Assembly: GCF_014694315.1 (NCBI RefSeq)
Contig: NZ_JAAOXD010000001.1
Span: 503,059-567,058, forward strand
Length of the DNA: 64,000 nucleotides
Source: Arthrobacter ipis
Lineage (GTDB): Bacteria > Actinomycetota > Actinomycetes > Actinomycetales > Micrococcaceae
Direction: 5' to 3'
Below the pieces are notes generated by a model. That model was given only the letters and a program-made list of their open reading frames with translations, was not told where the DNA came from and made no database searches. Of the stretch, positions 15,898-24,576 are shown in pieces. Position numbers and translations under genes: made by a program. Within the stretch, counting starts at the first letter, position 1; each line of letters begins with the position of its first letter.

Positions 15898-15956
15898 ATG
15901 ACTGCTTTGAATGACTGCGTATTTCTGCATGATGAGATTGGTATCCGGAGGCACCC

Positions 15957-16322
15957 ATGGGAACGTTCAGCGAGTCTGTTGACGTCGTCTGCGCACCTAC
16001 CGGTGAGGCGGCGGAGCTTCGCTGGGGCGGCAGGGAATACCGGGTCTGCGCTGAACCCTTGCGCTGGTACGAACGCCGCCAGTGGTGGGCCGAAGAACGG
16101 CGTGCCCCGCTGGGTAGCGGGCCCGGGCTTGTTGACCATGAGATCTGGCGGGTGCAAGTCCTGCCTGCCGGCAGAAGCGGCCCGCAGGAAACTCCGGCTG
16201 CAGAACCCCCTGAACCACTAACCCTTGACCTGGTGCGGCATACCGGCAGCGGACGCTGGCGGCTGCTCCGCATCCACGACGCCCTCCTCCCTAAAGACGC
16301 ACTCCAGCACAAATCAGCATGA
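15957..16322 (+). CDS. DUF6504 family protein, first gene of the dnaE2 operon
   Basis: A 121-residue basic, tryptophan-rich protein (RWYERRQWWAEERRAPLG, then LVDHEIWRVQVLPAG and SGRWRLLRIHDALLPK). Proteins of this pattern are commonly encoded between the imuB-type polymerase and dnaE2 in actinobacteria; the role is not established. The ATG follows GGAGG, and its stop overlaps the dnaE2 start (ATGA), so the two are translationally coupled and share the LexA-controlled promoter. Neither imuA' nor imuB lies upstream. Confidence 0.8.
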   Translation: MGTFSESVDVVCAPTGEAAELRWGGREYRVCAEPLRWYERRQWWAEERRAPLGSGPGLVDHEIWRVQVLPAGRSGPQETPAAEPPEPLTLDLVRHTGSGRWRLLRIHDALLPKDALQHKSA

Positions 16323-19300
16323 GCTTCACTCATCTACACGTTTCCACCGCCTTCAGCGCCCACTACGGTGTCTCCTGGCCAGATGAACTTGCCCAGGCAG
16401 CTGCGGCCCAGGGAGCGACCGCCCTTGGGTGTACTGACCGGGACGGCCTCTATGGCACCGTAAAACACCTCAAGGCATGCATGGCTGCCGGGATTGACCC
16501 GGTGGTCGGGGTGGATCTGTCAGTGTTCGACGACGAGGGGGACCATGAGGGCGGGGTGCCTGATTCGCAGATGGCTGGGGTCCGGTTTTCCAAAACCCGG
16601 TTTTCGGCGGAGCGCGTCACCGGCCGGGTCGTTATCCTCGCTCACGGGCATAACAAGGGTGCGGGGTACAAGGCACTGTGCCGGCTGATCTCCGACTCAC
16701 ATGCCCGCACCACGGGCAAAGCCGGGGGAACTGTGCCTGTTGCTGTCACCAGGGCTGAACTCGCATCACGCGTCCTGGACCCGGAAACCCTGAAGCCGGT
16801 GCTTACCGTGCTGCTGGGCCCGGACTCCGACGTCGGCCTCGCACTGGGCGGCCGGCGGTACCTCCGGCCCCGCACCCTTTTCAAAAGCTGGCTGGACGCC
16901 ATGCCCGCCGGAAGCGTCGCGGCGGAGATCGTCACCCACCTCAGCGCACCGGGTGAACCCTTGAGCACGGCCCACGCGGTCCGCATGCTCAAGCTGGCAC
17001 AGGAGTACGGCGTGCCGGCCGTGCTCACCAACGCAGTCCGTTACTGCGAGGAGGACGGGGCTGCCACCGCCGACGTCCTGGATTCGGCCCGCACGCTCAT
17101 GTCGCTTCCCGAACTTTCCGCCGCGCCGCTGCTTCAGCCCAACGGGCAGGGCTGGCTGAAAACCCCGGACCAAATGGTGGAGCTGGGCAAGGAGATCATC
17201 CATGCCGCCGGCTACGGTGCCGCCGATCTTCAGGTGCTGCTCGCACAGACTGAGGCGCTCGCGGACCGGTGCCGCATGGATCCCGTGTCCGACATGGGCT
17301 GGAAGCAGCCGGTGGTGCCCGAGGCTGCCGTCATCGGCATTGAAGGGGACCCGCTGGCAGAACTGGCCCAGCGCTGCGAGGCCGGAATTGCACGGCGATT
17401 CCCCGGCATCTCCGGGAAGGCGGAAGCAGACATGCGCGCCCGGCTGCAGCATGAGCTGAAGATCATCGCCCGCCTCGGCTTTGCCTCCTACTTCCTCACC
17501 GTGGCCGAAGTTTCCCGGATGATCCTGGACATGAATGTGAGGGCAGCAGCCCGGGGATCGGGTGCTTCCAGCCTGGTCAACTATTTGATCGACATCAGCC
17601 AGGTAAACCCCCTCCAGCATGACCTGATCTTCGAACGGTTCCTCTCCGGCGACCGGTCCACGCTGCCTGATATCGACATCGATGTGGAAAGCGCTGAGCG
17701 GCACAACGTCTACCGGAGAATCTTTGACCGCTTCGGCTCCCAGCGCGTCACGCTGATGAGCATGCAGAACGGCTACCGCGCTCGCGGTGCGGTGCGGGAC
17801 GCCGGCATGGCGTTGGGGATGGACGACGGCGATGTCGGGGAGATTGCCAAACAGCTGTGGCGCTTTTCGGCACGGAAGTTCCGGGAGGCATTGGAGGAAA
17901 AACCGGAACTTCGCGAGTTCGCCGGACGGGTGGAACAGCGGAACTTTTCTGAGAACCAGCAGCTGGACCTGCTGGTGGACCTGACCGAAAGGCTGGACCG
18001 CCTTCCGCGCCACATCTCCATGCACCCCTGCGGGGTGATCCTCGGAGATGCCACCCTGCTGGACCGGACCCCGGTCCAGCCCAGCGGCCTTGGCCTGCCC
18101 ATGAGCCAGTTCGACAAACACGACATGGACCCGATGGGCATGCTGAAGCTGGATGTCCTGGGTGTCAGGATGCAAAGTGCCATGGCCTTTGCCGTGCGGG
18201 AGATCATCCGGATCCACCCCTCCAAGGCTGAAGTGGTGGCCGCCGGAGCCCATCCCGCTGGGCCTGGGGGCAGCGGGCCGGACTACATCGCCGAGGACGG
18301 CCTGATCGACCTCAATGCCGTGCCCCTTGATGATGAGCCGACTTATGAGCTGATCAGAAGCACCCACACGCTGGGATGCTTCCAGATCGAATCGCCGGGC
18401 CAGCGGGAACTGGTGGGCAAGATGGCCCCGCGTGAGTTTAACGACCTCATCATCGACATCTCACTGTTCCGTCCCGGCCCCATGAAATCCGACATGGTCC
18501 GGCCCTTCCTTGAACACAGGCACGGCTTCGCGCCGGAGACCTACCCGCACCCTGATCTGAAGCCGGTGCTTCAGGAAACCCACGGCGTGACGGTCTTCCA
18601 TGAGCAGATCCTGAGGACCTTTGATGTGATGACCGGCTGCGGGCTGGCGAAAGCCGACGAGTTCCGCCGGGCGCTGAGCAACGAGGTCAAGGAGGGCCAG
18701 GTCGAGGAGTTTTTCCGCCGTGAGGCAAAGGCCAGGAAGTATTCGCCGGAGGTGGTGGACAGGGTCTGGGGCACGCTGAAATCGTTCGCCAGCTTCGGGT
18801 TCTGCAAAGCCCACGGCGCCGCTTTTGCCGTGCCCACCTATCAGTCCGCCTGGCTGAAGGCCCACCATCCGGAGGCCTTCCTCGCGGGCCTGTGGGAGCA
18901 CGATCCCGGCATGTACCCCAAACGTCTCCTTGTGGCCGAGGCGCGGCGCATGGGCATCCCCATACTTCCGCTGGACATCAACCGCAGCGGGGCGGAATAC
19001 CGGGTGGAGCGTGTCGCGGAGGGCCCGGACCGGGGAAAGCTGGGCATCCGGCTGAGCCTCAACGGCATCTTCGGGCTGTCCGGTACTGAACTGAAGCGTA
19101 TCGTTGCCGGCCAGCCCTATGACTCACTGGCGGACCTGCGGGCACGCTCCAGGCTGAGCAAGCCCAGCATCAAGCGGCTCGCCCAACTCGGTGCCTTTGA
19201 CACGCTGCACCGGGAATCCGGCGGGACAGCCAACCGGGCAGACCTTGTCCACCACCTGCAAAACCTGCAGAGCAAGCCGGCAAGGAAAGGCGCGGAGGTC

Positions 19301-19930
19301 ATTGAGGGACAACTCGCACTGCCCCTGGGGGATGTCGAGTTGCGGAACGTCAAGCCCGGGCTGCCTGAGCCCACCACAGTGGAGAACGTCCGGGCGGAAC
19401 TGGACCTGATGGCGGTTGACGTCAGCGAACACCTGATGTCCAGCCACCGGCCGCTCCTGGACAGGCTTGGCGTCACCACCGCGGACAAGCTGCTGGGGCT
19501 GCGCAACGGCACGGAGGTGCTGGTGGCCGGTGTCCGGATCGCCACCCAGACCCCGCCCATGCGCGGCGGCAGGCGGGTGGTGTTCATCAGCATCGACGAC
19601 GGCACCGGATGCGTGGATTCCGTGTTCTTCCACGAGGCCCAGGAACACGCCGGCCCGCTGCTGTTCGGGACCCGGCTGCTGCTGATCCGGGGAACCACCC
19701 GACGGACCGGTCCGCGCGGCATCAGCCTCAGCGCCAACATGGCCTGGGACCTCAGCCAGGTGGACACCCTGCCGTTCCCCGAACGGGAAACCGGTGAACG
19801 GGGGAGCGCTGACCCGGGACATCGTGAACCAGGGGGCGCCGGATCAGATAACCCTGAACAGGAGTTCTGGCAGCCGGGACCCCTTGAAGGTATCAGCAGA
19901 AACCTGGCTATCACCGGCCTGGGAAGCTGA
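16319..19930 (+). CDS. dnaE2: Error-prone DNA polymerase III alpha subunit DnaE2
   Basis: The catalytic subunit of the SOS mutasome (with ImuA'/ImuB), which carries out mutagenic translesion synthesis. The 1203-residue protein has an N-terminal PHP domain (FTHLHVSTAFSAHYGVSW), the palm with catalytic aspartates in PDIDID (450-455), fingers, and a C-terminal OB-fold region (about 1010-1120). It is longer than many DnaE2 proteins (about 1050-1150), mainly through an acidic, probably disordered C-terminal tail. The start overlaps the DUF6504 stop. No intein or frameshift is visible. DnaE2 rather than DnaE1 fits the operon, the SOS box and the size. Confidence 0.93.
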   Translation: MSFTHLHVSTAFSAHYGVSWPDELAQAAAAQGATALGCTDRDGLYGTVKHLKACMAAGIDPVVGVDLSVFDDEGDHEGGVPDSQMAGVRFSKTRFSAERVTGRVVILAHGHNKGAGYKALCRLISDSHARTTGKAGGTVPVAVTRAELASRVLDPETLKPVLTVLLGPDSDVGLALGGRRYLRPRTLFKSWLDAMPAGSVAAEIVTHLSAPGEPLSTAHAVRMLKLAQEYGVPAVLTNAVRYCEEDGAATADVLDSARTLMSLPELSAAPLLQPNGQGWLKTPDQMVELGKEIIHAAGYGAADLQVLLAQTEALADRCRMDPVSDMGWKQPVVPEAAVIGIEGDPLAELAQRCEAGIARRFPGISGKAEADMRARLQHELKIIARLGFASYFLTVAEVSRMILDMNVRAAARGSGASSLVNYLIDISQVNPLQHDLIFERFLSGDRSTLPDIDIDVESAERHNVYRRIFDRFGSQRVTLMSMQNGYRARGAVRDAGMALGMDDGDVGEIAKQLWRFSARKFREALEEKPELREFAGRVEQRNFSENQQLDLLVDLTERLDRLPRHISMHPCGVILGDATLLDRTPVQPSGLGLPMSQFDKHDMDPMGMLKLDVLGVRMQSAMAFAVREIIRIHPSKAEVVAAGAHPAGPGGSGPDYIAEDGLIDLNAVPLDDEPTYELIRSTHTLGCFQIESPGQRELVGKMAPREFNDLIIDISLFRPGPMKSDMVRPFLEHRHGFAPETYPHPDLKPVLQETHGVTVFHEQILRTFDVMTGCGLAKADEFRRALSNEVKEGQVEEFFRREAKARKYSPEVVDRVWGTLKSFASFGFCKAHGAAFAVPTYQSAWLKAHHPEAFLAGLWEHDPGMYPKRLLVAEARRMGIPILPLDINRSGAEYRVERVAEGPDRGKLGIRLSLNGIFGLSGTELKRIVAGQPYDSLADLRARSRLSKPSIKRLAQLGAFDTLHRESGGTANRADLVHHLQNLQSKPARKGAEVIEGQLALPLGDVELRNVKPGLPEPTTVENVRAELDLMAVDVSEHLMSSHRPLLDRLGVTTADKLLGLRNGTEVLVAGVRIATQTPPMRGGRRVVFISIDDGTGCVDSVFFHEAQEHAGPLLFGTRLLLIRGTTRRTGPRGISLSANMAWDLSQVDTLPFPERETGERGSADPGHREPGGAGSDNPEQEFWQPGPLEGISRNLAITGLGS

Positions 19931-19990
19931 CCGGACCCGTTCATTTCCGCTTTTCCGCCGCATTGTTCCACTGGCCGCCACCGTGGCGCT

Positions 19991-20020
19991 TTGGCTCGCC
20001 ACTTCCGCAACAGATAGCAT
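19991..20020 (+). promoter_or_regulatory. Candidate thrS promoter
   Basis: TTGGCT (19991-19996) and TAGCAT (20015-20020) are spaced by 18 bases, and would place the start of transcription about 62 bases before the thrS GTG. I see no T-box or attenuator in the short leader. Confidence 0.4.
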
Positions 20021-20088
20021 TGACGAGGCTGGCTGTGGTCCCCGTACGCCACAAGCTACGAAGCCTGAACTTTGAATAGGAGACACCC

Positions 20089-22098
20089 GTGTCAGATGCC
20101 CAGCAGATCACCCTCATCGTCGATGGCGAAGAAATGAAGGTGACTACCGGGACCACCGGCGCGGAACTCTTCTTTGAGCGCCGCGACGTCGTAGTGGCCC
20201 GGGTCGACGGCGAACTCAAGGACCTGGACCAGCCCCTTCCCGAGGGTGCCCAGGTTGACGGCGTCACCATCGATTCCCCCGACGGGCTCAACGTGCTGCG
20301 CCACTCCACCGCCCACGTGATGGCCCAGGCCGTGCAGCAGCTGCGCCCGGACGCCAAGCTGGGCATCGGTCCCTACATCACGGACGGGTTCTACTTCGAC
20401 TTCGACGTCGAGGAGCCCTTCACTCCGGAGGACCTGAAGACCCTGGAAAAGATGATGCTCAAGATCATCAACCAGAACCAGAAGTTCGTCCGCCGCGTCG
20501 TCTCCGAGGACGAGGCCCGCGAAGCCATGAAGAACGAGCCCTACAAGCTCGAACTGCTGGGCAAGAAGAACGACGCCGCCGATGCCGGCGAAGGCGTCAA
20601 CGTCGAAGTGGGCGCCGGCGACATCACCATCTACGACAACGTCGACCGCAAGAGCGGGGACACCGTCTGGTGCGACCTGTGCCGCGGCCCCCACCTGCCC
20701 AACACCAAGCTCATCTCCAACGCCTTCGCCCTGACCAGGTCCTCGGCGGCGTACTGGCTGGGCAACCAGAACAACCAGCAGCTGCAGCGCATCTATGGCA
20801 CCGCGTGGCCAACCAAGGACGCCCTGAAGGCCTACCAGGAACGCATCGCCGAGGCCGAACGCCGCGACCACCGGAAGCTTGGCGCCGAGCTGGACCTGTT
20901 CTCGTTCCCCGACGAGCTCGGGTCGGGCCTGCCGGTCTTCCACCCCAAGGGCGGCATCATCCGCAAGGCCATGGAGGACTACTCCCGGCAGCGCCACGTG
21001 GACGCCGGCTACGAGTTCGTCTACACCCCGCACATCACCAAGGGTCATCTGTACGAGGTATCCGGCCACCTGGACTGGTACCGGGACGGCATGTTCCCCG
21101 CGATGCACATCGACGCGGAGCACAACGAGGACGGCACCGTCCGCAAGCCCGGCCAGGACTACTACCTGAAGCCGATGAACTGCCCCATGCACAACCTCAT
21201 CTTCCGCTCACGCGGCCGGTCCTACCGCGAACTGCCGCTGCGGCTCTTCGAATTCGGTTCCGTCTACCGCTACGAGAAGTCCGGCGTGGTCCACGGCCTG
21301 ACCCGTGTGCGGGGCATGACACAGGACGACGCCCACATCTACTGCACCCGCGAGCAGATGAAGGACGAGCTCACCACTACGCTGAACTTCGTCCTCGGGC
21401 TGCTCAAGGACTACGGCCTGGACGACTTCTACCTCGAGCTGTCCACCAAGAACGAGGACAAGTTCGTCGGCGACGACGCCACCTGGGAGGAAGCTACCCG
21501 CACCCTGGCCGAAGTGGCCGAGGCCTCCGGGCTGGAGCTCGTTCCCGACCCGGGCGGAGCAGCGTTCTACGGACCCAAGATTTCGGTCCAGGCGAAGGAT
21601 GCCCTGGGCCGCACCTGGCAGATGTCCACGATCCAGCTCGACTTCAACCTGCCTGAGCGCTTCGAACTCGAGTTCCAGGCCGCCGACGGCACGCGCCAGC
21701 GTCCGGTCATGATCCACCGGGCTCTGTTCGGTTCGGTGGAGCGGTTCATGGGCGTCCTCACCGAGCACTATGCCGGTGCCTTCCCGGCGTGGCTGGCTCC
21801 CGTGCAGGTGGTGGGCATCCCGGTGGCCGAGGCCTTCAACGACTACATGTTCGACGTCGTCGACAAGCTCAAGGCTGCCGGCATCCGCGCTGAGGTGGAC
21901 ATCTCCTCCGACCGTTTCCCGAAGAAGATCCGCACAGCCAGCAAGGACAAAATCCCGTTCGTGCTGATCGCCGGAGGTGAGGACGCAGAGGCGGGCGCCG
22001 TCTCCTTCCGCTTCCGGGACGGCAGCCAGGACAACGGCGTGCCCGTGGCCGAGGCTGTCCAGCGGATTGTGGACGCCGTCCGCAACCGGACCAGCTAG
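20089..22098 (+). CDS. thrS: Threonyl-tRNA synthetase
   Basis: Charges tRNA-Thr with threonine in the cytoplasm. The 669-residue protein is full length. It has an N-terminal TGS domain (about 1-65), an editing domain with the HSTAHVMAQ zinc-type motif and [14 protein letters not shown], the class II catalytic core with KPMNCPMHN and [20 protein letters not shown], and a C-terminal anticodon-binding domain (PVQVVGIPV onward). The GTG start at 20089 follows AGGAGA. It begins a run with the HIT and pgsA genes on the same strand. Confidence 0.97.
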   Translation: MSDAQQITLIVDGEEMKVTTGTTGAELFFERRDVVVARVDGELKDLDQPLPEGAQVDGVTIDSPDGLNVLRHSTAHVMAQAVQQLRPDAKLGIGPYITDGFYFDFDVEEPFTPEDLKTLEKMMLKIINQNQKFVRRVVSEDEAREAMKNEPYKLELLGKKNDAADAGEGVNVEVGAGDITIYDNVDRKSGDTVWCDLCRGPHLPNTKLISNAFALTRSSAAYWLGNQNNQQLQRIYGTAWPTKDALKAYQERIAEAERRDHRKLGAELDLFSFPDELGSGLPVFHPKGGIIRKAMEDYSRQRHVDAGYEFVYTPHITKGHLYEVSGHLDWYRDGMFPAMHIDAEHNEDGTVRKPGQDYYLKPMNCPMHNLIFRSRGRSYRELPLRLFEFGSVYRYEKSGVVHGLTRVRGMTQDDAHIYCTREQMKDELTTTLNFVLGLLKDYGLDDFYLELSTKNEDKFVGDDATWEEATRTLAEVAEASGLELVPDPGGAAFYGPKISVQAKDALGRTWQMSTIQLDFNLPERFELEFQAADGTRQRPVMIHRALFGSVERFMGVLTEHYAGAFPAWLAPVQVVGIPVAEAFNDYMFDVVDKLKAAGIRAEVDISSDRFPKKIRTASKDKIPFVLIAGGEDAEAGAVSFRFRDGSQDNGVPVAEAVQRIVDAVRNRTS

Positions 22099-22118
22099 CC
22101 GCGGCGGAGGGGGCACAC

Positions 22119-22706
22119 GTGCAGGAGAACACGGGGTCGGGCTATCCGGGCGACGCGGAGGTGACGGACGATTTTGGCCTCGCCGGCGTACCGGATGCCT
22201 TCCAGCGGCTGTGGACTCCGCATCGCATGGCCTACATCAAGGGCGGGCAGCACCAGTTCAAGAACCAGGACGACTGCCCGTTCTGCATCGCACCCGCACG
22301 CACCGATGAGGAGTCGCTCATCGTGTACCGCGGACGCACGTGCTACGTGGTGCTCAACCTGTTCCCATACAACCCCGGCCACCTGCTGGTGTGCCCCTAC
22401 CGCCACGTCCCCGATTACACGGATCTGACGGTGGAGGAGACGGCCGATTTCGCCGACCTGACGCAGACCGCCATGCGGGTGCTGCGGAAGGTGGCGAATC
22501 CCGGCGGCTTCAACCTCGGCATGAACCAGGGGGTTGTGGGCGGGGCCGGCATCGCGGGGCACCTGCACCAGCACATCGTTCCGCGCTGGGGCGGGGACGG
22601 AAACTTCTTCCCCATCATCGCCCAGACCAAGGCGATCACGCAGACCCTCGACGAGGTCCGCCAGCAGGTTGCCGACGCCTGGCCCGGGGAGACGCATGCT
22701 GAATAG
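22119..22706 (+). CDS. HIT family protein, Ap4A phosphorylase-like
   Basis: A 195-residue histidine-triad protein with catalytic motif HLHQH (about 149-153). The pattern GQHQFKNQDDCPFCIAP, VYRGRTCYVVLNLFPYNPGHLLV and the location directly upstream of a phosphatidylinositol-phosphate synthase match mycobacterial Rv2613c, a diadenosine tetraphosphate phosphorylase. GTG 22119 follows GGAGGGGG. The last 11 bases overlap the pgsA start, implying coupled translation. Confidence 0.85.
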   Translation: MQENTGSGYPGDAEVTDDFGLAGVPDAFQRLWTPHRMAYIKGGQHQFKNQDDCPFCIAPARTDEESLIVYRGRTCYVVLNLFPYNPGHLLVCPYRHVPDYTDLTVEETADFADLTQTAMRVLRKVANPGGFNLGMNQGVVGGAGIAGHLHQHIVPRWGGDGNFFPIIAQTKAITQTLDEVRQQVADAWPGETHAE

Positions 22707-23316
22707 GCATGCCCGCGGTTTCTTCACCGCGCTGTTTACCCCGCTTGCACGCTGGCTTCTGAAAATTGGCGTCTCGCCGGACGCGATCACCATTGTTGGG
22801 ACGGCCGGTGTAGTGGTGGGGGCCCTGGTGTTCTATCCGCTGGGCCAGCTCTGGTGGGGAACGATCTTTATCACCCTGTTCATCTTCTCCGACGTCATCG
22901 ACGGCATCATGGCGCGGATGCAGAACCTCGGCGGGCGCTGGGGCAACTTCCTGGACTCCAGCCTGGACCGGCTGGCTGACGGTGCCCTTTTTGCGGGCCT
23001 GTCCATCTGGTTTTTCACCGGCGGTGCGGATGCCCCCATAGCCATTGCCGCCGTCGTCTGCCTTGTCCTTGGCATGGTGGTTTCCTATGTCCGGGCGAAG
23101 GCCGAATCTCTCGGCTTCCAGGCGAACGTGGGCATTGCCGAACGTGCTGAACGGCTGGTCTCCGTCCTGGTGATCACCGGCCTCACGGGCGTGGGACTGC
23201 CGCCGGTTGTGCTGCTGGCGACCCTGGTGCTGCTGGCCGCGGCGAGCCTCGTCACGGTGGTCCAGCGCGTCATGGCCGTGCGCATCCAGTCGCTGGAAGA
23301 CTCCGAACAAACCTGA
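22696..23316 (+). CDS. pgsA: Phosphatidylinositol-phosphate synthase (CDP-alcohol phosphatidyltransferase)
   Basis: An integral membrane enzyme of 206 residues with about six helices. The CDP-alcohol phosphatidyltransferase signature is complete at about 66-91: DVIDGIMAR then GRWGNFLDSSLD (D-x2-D-G-x2-A-R-x8-G-x3-D-x3-D). In actinobacteria this position, after the HIT protein, holds the enzyme joining CDP-diacylglycerol and inositol 1-phosphate, the first step of phosphatidylinositol and PIM synthesis. The acyltransferase and pimA that follow in mycobacteria are absent here; pdxS comes next. Confidence 0.88.
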   Translation: MLNRHARGFFTALFTPLARWLLKIGVSPDAITIVGTAGVVVGALVFYPLGQLWWGTIFITLFIFSDVIDGIMARMQNLGGRWGNFLDSSLDRLADGALFAGLSIWFFTGGADAPIAIAAVVCLVLGMVVSYVRAKAESLGFQANVGIAERAERLVSVLVITGLTGVGLPPVVLLATLVLLAAASLVTVVQRVMAVRIQSLEDSEQT

Positions 23317-23454
23317 TTAAGCCCGGCTGCCGCCGTGGGACTAGTATTAGAACTGCCCGGTCAATGGATCCGGTAATCCGGTGTGTGCAAAAACGGCATG
23401 TCCGTTCCGCCTGCACTGCCGGCGAAGGTCATCTAGCTACCCATAGGGGTTTTT

Positions 23455-24381
23455 GTGTCTACACCTGATGTAAGCAACGAAGCCGGCTCGTCCGCCAACA
23501 GCGTGACGGGCAGCAACCGCGTCAAGCGCGGCATGGCAGAGATGCTCAAGGGCGGCGTCATCATGGACGTCGTCAACGTCGAACAAGCCCGCATCGCCGA
23601 AGACGCCGGTGCCGTTGCCGTCATGGCGCTCGAGCGCGTCCCGGCCGACATCCGCGCCCAAGGCGGCGTGTCCCGCATGTCCGATCCGGACATGATCGAC
23701 CAGATCATCGACGCCGTTTCGGTCCCGGTCATGGCCAAGGCCCGGATCGGTCACTTCGTCGAGGCCCAGGTCCTGCAGTCCCTCGGTGTTGACTACATCG
23801 ACGAGTCCGAGGTCCTGACCCCGGCCGACTACGTCAACCACATCGACAAGTGGAACTTCAAGGTTCCGTTCGTCTGCGGTTCCACCAACCTCGGTGAGGC
23901 GCTGCGCCGCATCAACGAGGGCGCGGCCATGATCCGCTCCAAGGGCGAGGCCGGCACCGGCGATGTCTCCAACGCCACCGGGCACATGCGGCAGATCCGC
24001 GCCGAGATCGCCAAGCTTGCAGCCCTGCCCGAGGACGAGCTGTACGTCGCGGCCAAGGAATTGCAGGCCCCGTACGAACTGGTCAAGGAAGTTGCCGCCA
24101 CGGGCAAGCTCCCCGTGGTGCTGTTCACCGCCGGCGGCATCGCCACCCCGGCGGACGCCGCGATGATGATGCAGCTGGGCGCAGACGGCGTGTTCGTCGG
24201 CTCCGGCATCTTCAAGTCCGGCAACCCGGCCCAGCGTGCCGCCGCCGTCGTGAAGGCCACCACCTTCTTCGATGACCCGGACGTCATCGCCAAGGCCTCC
24301 CGCGGCCTGGGCGAGGCCATGGTCGGCATCAACGTGGACGAGATCCCGCAGCCGCACCGCCTCGCCGAGCGCGGCTGGTAA
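23455..24381 (+). CDS. pdxS: Pyridoxal 5'-phosphate synthase subunit PdxS
   Basis: The synthase subunit of the DXP-independent vitamin B6 pathway. It builds PLP from ribose 5-phosphate, glyceraldehyde 3-phosphate and ammonia supplied by PdxT. The 308-residue TIM barrel is very conserved: [55 protein letters not shown] (substrate lysine) and the second lysine in the [16 protein letters not shown] region. GTG 23455 follows AGGGG. Its partner pdxT lies 5 kb downstream rather than next door. Confidence 0.97.
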   Translation: MSTPDVSNEAGSSANSVTGSNRVKRGMAEMLKGGVIMDVVNVEQARIAEDAGAVAVMALERVPADIRAQGGVSRMSDPDMIDQIIDAVSVPVMAKARIGHFVEAQVLQSLGVDYIDESEVLTPADYVNHIDKWNFKVPFVCGSTNLGEALRRINEGAAMIRSKGEAGTGDVSNATGHMRQIRAEIAKLAALPEDELYVAAKELQAPYELVKEVAATGKLPVVLFTAGGIATPADAAMMMQLGADGVFVGSGIFKSGNPAQRAAAVVKATTFFDDPDVIAKASRGLGEAMVGINVDEIPQPHRLAERGW

Positions 24382-24432
24382 CTCGCGCTCTTGGGGGCGC
24401 CGGACGGCGCGATCGTCTGCATGCTATTCCCC

Positions 24433-24469
24433 GCGCCCCGCTAAAGCCGCTTCGCGGCGAGCGGGGCGC
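24433..24469 (+). terminator. Terminator after pdxS
   Basis: GCGCCCCGCT pairs with AGCGGGGCGC, with an inner stem GCCGC-TTC-GCGGC. A short T-run follows at about 24477. This is a very stable hairpin 50 bases after the pdxS stop. Confidence 0.8.
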
Positions 24470-24527
24470 AGGGCCCTTTTTACGCATGCTGCCGGATCCA
24501 ACCGCCCGGCGCCCTGCGCTCCTGATA

Positions 24528-24575
24528 GAACGACGCGGGCCCGCCACCTTCGAAGGTGGTGGGCCGGCGTCGTTC
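24528..24575. terminator. Bidirectional terminator between pdxS and the M3 peptidase
   Basis: A 48-base near-perfect hairpin: GAACGACGC and GCCCGCCACCTT on the left pair with AAGGTGGTGGGC and GCGTCGTTC on the right, around a CGA loop. It lies immediately after the minus-strand peptidase stop. Confidence 0.8.
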
Positions 24576-24576
24576 T

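Noticed and set aside
19931..20088. T-box or attenuator before thrS
   Set aside because: The leader is short and shows no specifier loop or T-box sequence.
20092..21192. Minus-strand frame opposite thrS
   Set aside because: Antisense shadow with low-complexity Val/Leu/Gly composition.
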